Positions 32,045 through 43,270 of a stretch of DNA of 64,000 bases are shown piece by piece. Position 1 is the first letter of the stretch. Every line of letters begins with the position of its first letter. This DNA comes from Allium sativum (taxonomy: Eukaryota; Streptophyta; Magnoliopsida; Asparagales; Amaryllidaceae). Location of the stretch: positions 760,751,603 to 760,815,602 of the forward strand of contig CM060922.1 in assembly GCA_030737875.1 (NCBI GenBank), given 5' to 3'. Under the pieces are notes generated by a model, which saw nothing but the letters and a program-made list of their open reading frames with translations, was not told where the DNA came from and made no database searches. A program made the translations under genes and the position numbers.

Positions 32045-33345
32045 TAATTTTTACGTTGTAAGTAAAAAAAAAATGATGTTTTTGCAATGTAAATTAGAAG
32101 ATGAGATTTTTTACATTGTAAATCAAAGAATTACATTTTATATGTAATAAGAATGTTAATTTACATTGTAAATAAAAGAATTACATTTTATATGTAATAA
32201 GAATGTTAATTTACATTGTAAATAAAAGAATTACATTTTATACGTAATAAGAATGTTAATTTACATTGTAAATAAAAGAATTACATTTTATATGTAATAA
32301 GAATGTTTATTTACATTGTAAATTAAGAATGCATTTTTATATGTAATTAGAAAAATGAAGTTACATTGTAAATTAAGAATGCATTTATATATGTAATTAA
32401 GAAGAGAACCTACATGTAAATTTAAAAGTACATTTTTAATGTAATCAAAGGGTAGGATTTTATATAGTAAATTAAAGGACAAAATTTGACATGTGATGTT
32501 TATTACCATTTTCATTATAAAATAAGAATTACATTTCTTTATGTAATTAGAAAAGGTGAATTTGCATTGCAAATAAAGAATTACATTCTTTTTAATGTAA
32601 TTAGAAAGAGAATTTACACCGTATAAAATTTACATTATTTTTAATGTGATTAAGACATGATTTACACCGTATGAAATTTACATTTATTTTTAATGTAAAT
32701 TAAGACATGATTTACACTGTATGAAAATTTACATTTTTACTAATGTAAATAAAAATAGGAATTTTCACCGCATGAAAATTACATTATTTTTAATGTGATT
32801 AAAATATGAATTTACCCCATATGGAAATTTTTTTTTACATTTTTCTATGTAATTAGAATAGAAGTTTGCATCGTATGATAAAAACTACATTTTTATATAT
32901 AAGTAAAACATGAATTTCCATCGTATGATAAAAATTACATTTTATATGTAACATATGATGAGATTTACATTGTAATTAAAAATTACATTTTATAATGTAG
33001 ATAAGAAGTAGAGTTTGCATTGTAATAAAAAAATTACATTTTTATAATGTAAATAGGAAGTAGAATTTGCGTTGTAATTAAATTTACATTTTTATATGTA
33101 AATTTAGAACAGGATTCACACTGCAAATATAAGTTACATTTTTATTATGTAATTAAGATTAGAATTTACATTGAAATTAAATTTACATTTTTAAAAGTAG
33201 GATTTTGCAATGTATCAAAATTTACATTTTTACATGTAAATAGAAAATAGGAATTTACATAGGAATTAAATTTACATTTTTTACATATAAATGAAAAGGA
33301 TGGAATTTACATTTTTAATGTAAATCAAGAATGAATTTAGGATGT
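32045..33345 (+). repeat. TTACAT/ATGTAA dyad array in LTR-B
   Basis: Four exact 50-bp units start at 32113, 32163, 32213 and 32263, each holding the palindrome TTTACATTGTAAA and the dyad TTACATTTTATATGTAA. About 1 kb of degenerate units follows. The array lies about 1 kb downstream of the TATA box, so it should be transcribed. Confidence 0.92.
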
Positions 33346-35491
33346 TGTAATATTATCTTCATTTTCAAATGAATTAAAATTTAATGAGGATCGGTAGTTG
33401 TTTAGAGCGTTGTTTAAATCAAACGACGTTATTACGATTAAACGATTGTATTTATATATATAAATATAATTAAAATTAAACGAATGGAGCGCGGTAGTTC
33501 GCGTTTTGAAATCGTACCTTTAAACGACTATACCAAAAGATCTGACCGTCGGATTTTCTTGAAACTGAAACCGTTAGGATCGTCTTGGAAAAATCTTTCC
33601 AACGACATATATTACGTTAAGGTCCAACGGTTAGATTCTGAGAAATGTAAAAATCAAAATTGGTTGAATGCAGCGCCATAGTCGCCCATTGACTCAAGGC
33701 GTCGCTATATAAAATTTAATTATTTTAAATAATTAAAATAGGGATGAATCGTTAATAAAAATATTATTAACGAATAAGAAGGATTTTCAATATATATATA
33801 CGAGGATTATTTGGAAAGCTGAGTCATTCTCATTCCAAAAAAATCAAAAGACGTTAATTGAAGTATGAAGACGGCGTATGAAGACCGTAAATCTTCCCTC
33901 GAATGGACAACGATCAAGATCCTGAATTGACTTGCTCCCAATTCAAGAGTCATGATCATTGCCCAGACGTAAGTGTTGATTTCACGGATTTGGTTTTCGC
34001 TCAGACCCAGAGAATAAGCTAATAAATGGATTGTGTGTTTGACATCGTACTCCATTAAATATCATGTTATTAATTTTCTGTCGAATGTATGAATGTTTGG
34101 TGGCGGAGAATTTATTCTCTTGCTTAACACCCTTTCATATACTTCAATAGAGGATTGGCAGTGCGATATGGAGTGACAATGTGGCATACTAAGATGCAAT
34201 GATCAAGGTTTCTTGTTGAAAAGCAGAACCTCGTGGTGACGATCAAAGCACAGCTTGAATAATCATAGCTTTGTGTATTACATAGCTTCACGAGCCTCAC
34301 AACCCGGTGGAGTCTAAAACGGGAGAAGGGAACACAGGGAGAGAAGCACATTTCTTTCTAGATAGAAGTAGTGTCGGTGCTTAAACCGGCTGATATTTTA
34401 CTTATGTGGATGATGGAATGAGGCGCCTCGGATGGTAGGTCCTATAGGATCGGGAAACGTGTGTTCAGGAATTGCCAATCCACGAAGCTGTACGTGTAGA
34501 CCGGCCCAACAGCTATTCAAGGGTTCACTGCGGGGGATCCTGGGGCATAAGCTAGAGTGTCTTGAATCGGTAAGGAGCTCCTCCCTAGCCTTGACTCATG
34601 ATGGAACCAAAAATCCAAATACGACCCTACGAATTTGATTGTATTACTAGTAAGGAAGCATAGTATTGTGGTATCTATGTGTCCTAGGATTGATAAATTT
34701 ATTTTGAAATGTCTTCATATACACTAATAATAATATTAAACTCGTATTTACCGTATTTAGCATGTTTAATCACCATAAGGTAAAACCATATCCTCTGGTT
34801 TGTGTTGCATTGTGTGATGGGACCTGGGTCTTATGGTGATTCCATTTTTCTCAAAAGCATAGCGTTGTTTTACGATTCACTTATTATTTATTCTGACACT
34901 TTAAATTATGCACGGCAATCCATTGGAGTAAACCCGTTCCGCGTTAGCGGCGTGGTCCTTGGATTTGCCTTATTACTAGTAGTTAAATTAGTTAAGAATT
35001 CTCACACCAGTCCCACGACTGACCCGTTGTTTGTTTCCACCTTTTTGCAAACTCCGGTGCCCTCCTTTCTACACGGGCAGCCAAGTAAACAGGTTCATTC
35101 TTTGCTTGGAATCTTTTCTTTGGAGCTGCTTATTATCTTTCTTGGATTTGCTTTCGTGGAGAGGTGATGACTTGGAGCTTGAAGACATCTATCATTTGCT
35201 ACTATTGCATTTTTCTCTTTTTAATTCCAGACATCAAACTTGTTTCATTTCACGTTGTTTAAGTTGGAGTTGGAACTTATTTCATTTTCTGCAAACTTGA
35301 TGTAATAATTTAGAATTCTGTGACTGTGGACTTTCTGTGGTTGATGACATTATATTTCCGCTGCTATGATGTTGTTACTATATGAATTTCCTATGCTATG
35401 TTGTATCTGTGATCTGTATTATTGTATTTATGTTGTATTCCAAATGATTATTCCTTACTTTCATCCCATGGAAGTTTAGGGTCATCACAGT

Positions 35492-35503
35492 TGGTATCAG
35501 AGC
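35492..35503 (+). other. Primer binding site, internal copy 2
   Basis: TGGTATCAGAGC lies two bases after LTR-B and is identical to the copy-1 site. Confidence 0.93.
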
Positions 35504-35713
35504 TTTGGTTAAACATAGCTTTGGAATATAACATATTTATATTAATTCGTTTACATAGAATCACAATATTCTATGGCGAACATTTCATGTGAATACACAA
35601 TAGTCAATCATTCTATCATCATCTTTTCATCTGTCCTTTTATCTTTATCATTTCTTCAAATCACCATTATAGTTGTTCTGACTCTTTCCTTGATCGTACA
35701 CAACTAACTAGAA

Positions 35714-37144
35714 ATAAGTACCGCTACCGCTAGAGCCGCTAGAGCTAGAGCAAGGAGGCAAAATATTGCTGAAATTGAGGAGGCCACAGTTCAACAGCCA
35801 CCACCACCGCAGCCCTTTGATTTGGATAAGGTGGCGAAGAAGTTCAAAAACCTGGGAGGAGTGCCATTCAAGGGTACTGAAACTATGACACAAGCTCAAG
35901 CTTGGCTGAGGAACTGCAAAAAGATTTTTGGAGGATTGGAGCTGGAGGATCAGAGGAAAAGATTAGTGGCTTCATGGCTGCTACAGGAGGAAGCTCAAAA
36001 CTGGTGGGACACAGTCACGATTGGAGGGACTGCAGATAATATGACTTGGACAAGGTTTAAGGAGCTTTTCAATGACAAATACATTCCAAGGCAGCAGGTA
36101 GAAAGACTGCATGATGAGTTCGCCAATCTGAAGCAAGGCGACAAGACCATCTCAGAATATGTACGAAGATTTGTAGACCTCTCCCGCTATGTCCCTGAAT
36201 TGATTCAGGATGACTTTCAGAAGAACAAGAGGTTCATAAATGGGCTTGCGAGAAAATATATTGATAGAGTCACTGCCCACATCGACCTTTCTTTCAATAG
36301 GCTGGTGGAGTTTGCTTGTCGATATGAGGAGAATGATAAGAAGAATTCCCAACAAGACAGAGAAAGGAGCTTAGCCAACAATAAAAGGAAACAATCCGAG
36401 AAGAAGACTGAAGGAAGCAGTTCAGGAGCTGCTAAGACCCATGATAAGTCAAAGGTGCAATGCTACAACTGCCTGAATTTTGGACACTACAGCAAGGACT
36501 GCAGAAATCCAAAGAAGGCCCGAAGCGACGACACCAAGGAATGCTATAAATGCCACAAGAAGGGTCATATCAAGCCTAATTGCCCGCTGTTGAAAGGAAC
36601 GCGGATTGCACATGTGTATGAGGGGGCAAGTGCACCATCTTCTTCCGCCCCTACTTCTTCCGAAGGAGCAGGCAAGCCTGATGTTTTAGATGGTACCATT
36701 TCTGTTAAAAACATTCCTGTTACTGCTTTGTTTGATACGGGTGCATCAAGAAATTTTATTTCTAGTAACACGGTCCAGAAATTGAAACTAAAACAAAGAA
36801 GCCTTAAAGAGCCGATTAATATTCATAATCATGTAGGAGGTTCTATCGTCCTTGATTTGTACTGTCAGGTGCCTATTTCCTACTCCTACTTTCAGTTTCC
36901 TTTTGACTTGACCATTATGAATTTTTCCGAGTTTGATATCATCCTCGGTCTTGATTGGCTAACCAAATATGACGCCGAAGTGCTATGTTCAGAAAGAGTG
37001 GTGAAGGTGAAAACAGGATTCGGAAATACTGTTACTATACCTTGCCATGGTCCAAAATATGATAGGAAGCATTTTGGTCTTCCCTCGAAGTCCCATTTCT
37101 TTAGAAAAGATCCCCGTGGTCAAAAATTACGCGGACGTATTTGA
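35714..37144 (+). CDS. gag: Gag-protease of family-3 internal copy 2 (open, start codon ATA)
   Basis: From the ATA at 35714, or from the first open codon TTG at 35822, the frame is uninterrupted to 37144. The 440 residues after 35822 hold the capsid domain (about 5-165), two CCHC zinc knuckles (CYNC..GHYSKDC, CYKC..GHIKPNC) and the protease site DTGAS. The region before 35822 adds 36 residues, including an arginine-alanine stretch and QQPPPPQPF. The expected ATG reads ATA in both copies, so translation would need a non-AUG start or is lost. The protease end and pol are in different frames; a base missing at GAAGCATTTTGG relative to copy 1 (GAAGGCATTTTGG) changes the offset. Confidence 0.87.
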   Translation: MSTATARAARARARRQNIAEIEEATVQQPPPPQPFDLDKVAKKFKNLGGVPFKGTETMTQAQAWLRNCKKIFGGLELEDQRKRLVASWLLQEEAQNWWDTVTIGGTADNMTWTRFKELFNDKYIPRQQVERLHDEFANLKQGDKTISEYVRRFVDLSRYVPELIQDDFQKNKRFINGLARKYIDRVTAHIDLSFNRLVEFACRYEENDKKNSQQDRERSLANNKRKQSEKKTEGSSSGAAKTHDKSKVQCYNCLNFGHYSKDCRNPKKARSDDTKECYKCHKKGHIKPNCPLLKGTRIAHVYEGASAPSSSAPTSSEGAGKPDVLDGTISVKNIPVTALFDTGASRNFISSNTVQKLKLKQRSLKEPINIHNHVGGSIVLDLYCQVPISYSYFQFPFDLTIMNFSEFDIILGLDWLTKYDAEVLCSERVVKVKTGFGNTVTIPCHGPKYDRKHFGLPSKSHFFRKDPRGQKLRGRI

Positions 37145-38131
37145 AGAAGTAGACAATTTACCGCCGCGAAGAGAAATTGATTTCAGAATTGATCTTGTTC
37201 CAGATTCTAGGCCTGTAGTCCATGCTATTAGAAGGATACTCCCAAAGAAAAAGAAGAGTTGAAAAACCAAACAAAACAGCTTTTATGGAAAGGACTCATC
37301 CGACCTAGCTTTTCTAATTGGGGTGCAGCTGTGGTGTTTGTCCCCAAATCCGACGGTACTCTAAGACTCTGTGTTGATTACCGCGATCTTAACAAGCAAA
37401 CATTGAAGAACAAATACCCCTTGCCTTGCATAGATGATTTAATGGACCAATTGAATGGAGCCAAGGTGTTTTCGAAGATGGACCTAGCCACAGGTTTCCA
37501 TCAACTCCGCATAGTCGAAGAATGCATACCTTTGACCGCCTTCAGAGGTCCCGACATATTCTACGAATGGTTAGTGATGCCGTTCGGCCTATGCAATGCT
37601 CCAGCCTACTTTGTTGACTTGATGAATAGGATTTTCCGTGAGGTCCTAAATAAATTCGTCCTAGTCTTCATTGATGATATTCTAATCTATTCTAAAACTA
37701 AGGAGGAGCATGAAGGGCATTTAAGGGAAGTGTTGGAGATTCTACGAAGAAACGTTTTAAAAGCAAAGTTTTCCAAATGCACATTTTGGCAAGAGGAAGT
37801 AAAATTCTTGGGCCATGTTGTGTCAAAAGAAGGGAATGCTGTTGACCCAAGTAAAATTACTGCCATTCGAGATTGGAAGCAGCGCAGTACACCCACTGAA
37901 GTAAGAAGCTTCCTAGGATTGGCTGGGTATTACAGGAATTTTGTCAAAGACTTCGCCAAGCTGTCTGGCCCATTAACAAAGCTCACCAAGAAGCATACCA
38001 AGTTCAATTGGACATCGGATTGTGAGGAGGCATTCCAAAAGCTAAAAGTGAGTTTGACCACTGCACCCGTACTAACCATCATCGATGGCAACCAAGATTT
38101 AAAAGTCTATACCGATGCTTCTCAAAGTGGT

Positions 38132-38159
38132 GGTCTTGGTGCGGTGGTCTTGGTGCGGT
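38132..38159 (+). repeat. 14-bp tandem duplication in copy-2 RNase H
   Basis: GGTCTTGGTGCGGT occurs twice in a row where copy 1 has it once. The 14 extra bases shift the frame, so this happened after the two copies arose. Confidence 0.92.
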
Positions 38160-39050
38160 ACTGATGCAAAGAGGCAAAGTTGTTGCATATGCGAGTCATC
38201 AATTAAAGCCGCATGAGAAAAATTATCGTGTCCACGACTTAGAGTTGTTGGCCGTAGTCTTTGCTTTAAAAATTTGGAGACATTATCTTTTGGGCGAAAA
38301 ATTTGAATTATTCACAGACCATCAATCTTTGAAATATCTCTTCGATCAAAAGGATCTGAATTTAAGGCAGCAACGATGGCTAGAATTTCTGGCGGCATAC
38401 GATCTTGGCATCTTATATATTCCGGGAAAAGCCAATGTTGTGGCGGACGCGCTTAGTAGAAAGGACGTCATTGTCGCAAGCCTCATCATTACCCCTTCCT
38501 TGATTGATAAAATTTCTGCTCTTCAAAAGGATGATAAATTCATTTAGATAATGATTAAGAGAATTGAAGCAGGTGAAAACACAAACTTCCAAATAAATGG
38601 CAAGGAAATTCTTAGATTTCAAGGGTGGATTTGTGTTCCATATATCAAAGACCTCATAAGGGAAGTTTTGGATGAGGGTCACAAATCAAAGCTTTTCATC
38701 CATCCCGGTGTGAGCAAGATGTATCAAGACTTAAAGCACACATTTTGGTGGAGATCTATGAAGAGGGATATATCCATTTATGTGAGTAGATGTCCTACAT
38801 GCCAACAAGTAAAAAGTGATCAACAAAAGCTTGCGGGGTTGTTGCAACCATTGGAAGTTCCAGATGGGAAGTGGGACCAAATCTCCATGGATTTTATAGA
38901 TGGTCTGCCTCGTACTAGGAAAGGAAATGACAACATATGGGTGATCGTGGATCGCTTCACAAAGTCCGCTCATTTCACACCTGTCAAGTCCAATAGATCT
39001 GCTCAAAGTCTGGCGCAAATCTATTTCAAAGAAATCGTCAGGCTACATGG

Positions 39051-39137
39051 GTAATAAAACTAAATCTTTCCATTTCATCATAATCTGAATGAAAATTTTC
39101 ATTTTCAAATTAAATAATAATCTTTTGTTTTAAACAG
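39051..39137 (+). other. 87-bp GT-AG intron in integrase, copy 2
   Basis: It has the same ends, length and phase as the copy-1 intron, with one visible substitution (TTTCCATTTC for TTTCCTTTTC). Confidence 0.85.
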
Positions 39138-40130
39138 AGTTCCTAGTAGCATTGTTAGCGACCGTGATCCTATCTTTGCTAGCAAATTTTGGGAAGCAAT
39201 CCAAAATGAGTTGGGAACAAAATTAAATCTTAGTACCCCATATCACCCTCAGACTGACGACCAAACTGAGCGGGTGAATCGCATTCTTGAAGATCTATTG
39301 CGAGCTTGCATACTCGATTTTGGAGGTTCTTGGGAGGATCACTTGCATTTAGTCGAATTCTCATATAATAATAGCTATCAAGAAAGTTTGAAAATGTCTC
39401 CATTTGAAGCCTTATATGGTAGGCAATGTAGATCGCCAGCGTGTTGGGTTGAAAAAGGAAATCGGCTTGTATTGTGTCCAAACATGGTCCGAGAAGCTTC
39501 AGACAAAGTTGATTTTATTAAGAAGCGATTATTGGCTGCCCAAAGTAGACAAAAGAGCTATGCAGATGTAAGAAGAAGAGAGTTGGCTTTTGAAGTGGGT
39601 GACTATGTCTATTTGAAAGTTGCTCCAATGCGAGGTGTAATCTGTTTTGGAAAGACAGGAAAATTAGCACCTAAATTCATTGGCCCCTTCCCTATTCATG
39701 AAAAGATTGGCACCCTAGCCTACAGAATTCAGATGCCCGACTGGTTGCCTGGAGTGCAAGATGTATTCAATGTATCTCAACTTCGAAGGCATGTCCATGA
39801 TCCAGATTTAGTTATGGAGGAAGCTGCACAGCAAGATTTGGAGATTACCCCAAGCCTTGCAGTGAGAAGGGAACTGCTGAAAATTATTGGCAAAGAGACT
39901 AGAGTGCTGAGAAATAAAAGAATCAACCTAGTCAAAGTGCAATGGAGCGGTGATCCTAGAGACTGTACTTGGGAGACAGAAGACAGTATCAAGAAGGCTT
40001 ATCCCAAATGCAGAGTGGATATCTCTGATTAGATTTTATTTTGAGGTACGCTTAAAATATTTCCCATTCTCTGTGTTGGTTCCTACCCTTCTATTCTTCC
40101 CTTTTTCTTTTCGAGGACGAAAAGTTCTTA

Positions 40131-40142
40131 AGAGGGGGAGAT
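40131..40142 (+). other. Polypurine tract, copy 2
   Basis: AGAGGGGGAGAT lies directly before LTR-C. Confidence 0.85.
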
Positions 40143-41030
40143 TGTAACAACCCGGAATTTGGGGCCAATTTAAAATTTTCGTTTTAGAGATTTTAAAGGT
40201 GTTTAAATAGTTGAAATGAATTATTTTAAATAAAAATGACTAGAAATTTATTTTGATTGGGCTTAATATGAATATATTTAACTTAATTATAAAAGTAATT
40301 AGAAAAAGGACGGTAGTTGAAAAGTCAAACCTAAACTTTGACTGACTACACAGAATGCAGAATAAACCGGATTTTGGTGAAACGAAAAATATTTAAATCT
40401 GTTAATGAATATCTTTCTAACGAATCCGAAAAATCGAAGTTTCATAGCGGGAATCAAAATTTATGGCCAAATGAATTTTCAAAAAGGTCGCTATAGAGAA
40501 TATATCGCCCTTGAAAATAGACATTTTGCATACGTCCTCGGAATTCGACGAAACCACTTTTGTCGGATCCGGGATGTCAAATTATTGCTAGGTTTCAAAT
40601 TTCATAATTTTTGAAGTTAATATGTGAGCGTGGCAAAGGAAAATGTGTTTTGGTCAATTACAGTTAAATTGGATCGACCAGAAAATGGCCATTTTTCAAA
40701 CGATCTCAGAATTCGACGAAATTTGTTTTGTTAAAACCGTATCGTAAAAACATAGGCAAAAATATTTTTTTCGGATTTTTATGAGTTCGTACGTGACCTC
40801 GATAAAATTAGAAAGTATGTTCGAATTAAAAATAAGAGATTTATTTTAAAAATAATAGAAACATGCTTTTAACTTCAGAATTGGACTTCGGCAATAGCGC
40901 CACTGCGTTCAGAAGGCATCAAAACCTATTGTTCGACAGTCGTTGAGCGCGAATCGGAGTTCAGACGAAAAATCCCTATTTTCGGGAATTAATTAAAATA
41001 AAAAAATAGAAAATACGGCCCAAATACGTG

Positions 41031-41038
41031 TATAAATA
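41031..41038 (+). promoter_or_regulatory. TATA box of LTR-C
   Basis: TATAAATA lies in the same context as in LTR-B. Transcription from here would run into the end of the family-2 pol gene and its 3' LTR. Confidence 0.65.
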
Positions 41039-41974
41039 CACGCTATAGTACCTTTCTTCCCCGATGCTTTTCACGCCGCCGAACCCATTACTCATCAAAA
41101 TTTCATCCTCCGATTTCTCCCTCCTCACTCAATTTCAGAACACGCCGTAGTACAACTTTTCGAAGAGTTTCTCGTGCTCTTCGAATCCATACCAAATTCA
41201 GCACCCCTCGTTGCCCGTAGCCACCGCCCCGACCGCCTGAAACCGCCGCCGTTCGCACCAAACACGGCCCACCAGCAGCCGCCGCACCCCACCCCCATCC
41301 CGGCGCCGATCCCCCTCTCGTAGCCCTTCGACCTCCAACAAACCGTTCCTGAAACTATCAACTACATCCCGCGAATTCTCGAATCAAAGTTTTGAATAAA
41401 CTGAAAATTTTAAGGTATGAATAACTCAGATTTGCGACGCTTTTAAATGTCACAGTGACAGTTGTTAAAAGTGTTTTCTAATTTATACATATGAACTTCA
41501 AATTGAAATCTTTCAGATCCGAAACCGCCGTGCCTTTGAACACGAGATCTGATCGAGTGTGGACCTTCATTTCAAATCCAAGCAAAGTGAGACATTATTT
41601 TTAATTAAATTTAATTATTATTCTTGCGTTATGTGAAGTTTGAATGGCAAATATAAATAAATCTGCGATGGATGTTATTCTAAGTTATGGATCTGAATTG
41701 TTTGTGATGTTGTGATATTAGATCTGAAAATTTAAATACTAGATCTGAGTTTGTTGATTTATTAGGACCATTAATTTGTTAATCTTGTCTATCATGTTTT
41801 GTTAATATTCACGAAACAGCCGCTGTTGTTCTTAGAATTTAACAAGAACTCTTAACTCGAGATTAACTTTATGTTATTAACTCAATTTGATCCCTTTTAT
41901 TATTTAAAGCATTGTTTGTGGTTGGATTAGACATGAGGTATTAGACACGAAATATTGGACATGAAATTTGGTTA

Positions 41975-43270
41975 TAATTTTTACGTTGTAAGTAAAAAAA
42001 AAAGACGATGTTTTTGCAATGTAAATTAGAAGATGAGATTTTTTACATTGTAAATCAAAGAATTACATTTTATATGTAATAAGAATGTTAATTTACATTG
42101 TAAATAAAAGAATTACATTTTATATGTAATAAGAATGTTAATTTACATTATAAATAAAAGAATTACATTTTATACGTAATAAGAATGTTAATTTACATTG
42201 TAAATAAAAGAATTACATTTTATATGTAATAAGAATGTTTATTTACATTGTAAATTAAGAATGCATTTTTATATGTAATTAGAAAAATGAAGTTACATTG
42301 TAAATTAAGAATGCATTTATATATGTAATTAAGAAGAGAACCTACATGTAAATTTAAAAGTACATTTTTAATGTAATCAAAGGGTAGGATTTTATATAGT
42401 AAATTAAAGGACAAAATTTGGCATGTGATGTTTATTACCATTTTCATTATAAAATAAGAATTACATTTCTTTATGTAATTAGAAAAGGTGAATTTGCATT
42501 GCAAATAAAGAATTACATTCTTTTTAATGTAATTAGAAAGAGAATTTACACCGTATAAAATTTACATTATTTTTAATGTGATTAAGACATGATTTACACC
42601 GTATGAAATTTACATTTATTTTTAATGTAAATTAAGACATGATTTACACTGTATGAAATTTTACATTTTTACTAATGTAAATAAAAATAGGAATTTTCAC
42701 CGCATGAAAATTACATTATTTTTAATGTGATTAAAATATGAATTTACCCCGTATGGATTTTTTTTTACATTTTTCTATGTAATTAGAATAGAAGTTTGCA
42801 TCGTATGATAAAAACTACATTTTTATATATAAGTAAAACATGAATTTCCATCGTATGATAAAAATTACATTTTATATGTAACATATGATGAGATTTACAT
42901 TGTAATTAAAAATTACATTTTATAATGTAGATAAGAAGTAGAGTTTGCATTGTAATAAAAAAATTACATTTTTATAATGTAAATAGGAAGTAGAATTTGC
43001 GTTGTAATTAAATTTACATTTTTATATGTAAATTTAGAATAGGATTCACACTGCAAATATAAGTTACATTTTTATTATGTAATTAAGACGAGAATTTACA
43101 TTGAAATTAAAATTTACATTTTTAAAAGTAGGATTTTGCAATGTATCAAAATTTACATTTTTACATGTAAATAGAAAATAGGAATTTACATAGGAATTAA
43201 ATTTACATTTTTTACATATAAATGAAAAGGATGGAATTTACATTTTTAATGTAAATCAAGAATGAATTTA
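41975..43270 (+). repeat. TTACAT/ATGTAA dyad array in LTR-C
   Basis: The unit structure is the same as in LTR-B, with four 50-bp copies near 42055-42255 and then degenerate units. Confidence 0.9.

Larger units (their letters stand above)
30204..35489 (+). repeat. LTR-B, the shared middle LTR of the dimer (5.29 kb), mosaic
   Basis: It serves as 3' LTR for copy 1 and 5' LTR for copy 2. Left of about 32890 it shares variants with LTR-C against LTR-A (for example GGTGTTTAAATAG, CATACGTCC). Right of about 33100 it shares variants with LTR-A against LTR-C (for example GAATGGAGCGCGG, CGTTAGCGGCG). The change of partner marks a recombination point. Confidence 0.9.
37077..40032 (+). pseudogene. pol: Pol of family-3 copy 2, with frameshifts, a stop and an intron
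   Basis: It is nearly identical to the copy-1 pol but broken. Loss of a G near 37237 (GGATACTCCC for GGATGACTCCC) shifts the frame before reverse transcriptase. A 14-bp tandem duplication at 38132-38159 breaks RNase H. CAG has become TAG at 38545-38547. Reverse transcriptase (FIDDILIYS) and integrase ([17 protein letters not shown]) remain readable. The 87-bp intron is at 39051-39137, and the last frame ends at 40030-40032. Confidence 0.9.

Noticed and set aside
32113..32312. 50-bp repeats as a CRISPR array
   Set aside because: Repeats are directly adjacent without unique spacers, lie in a plant LTR, and are AT-rich dyads.
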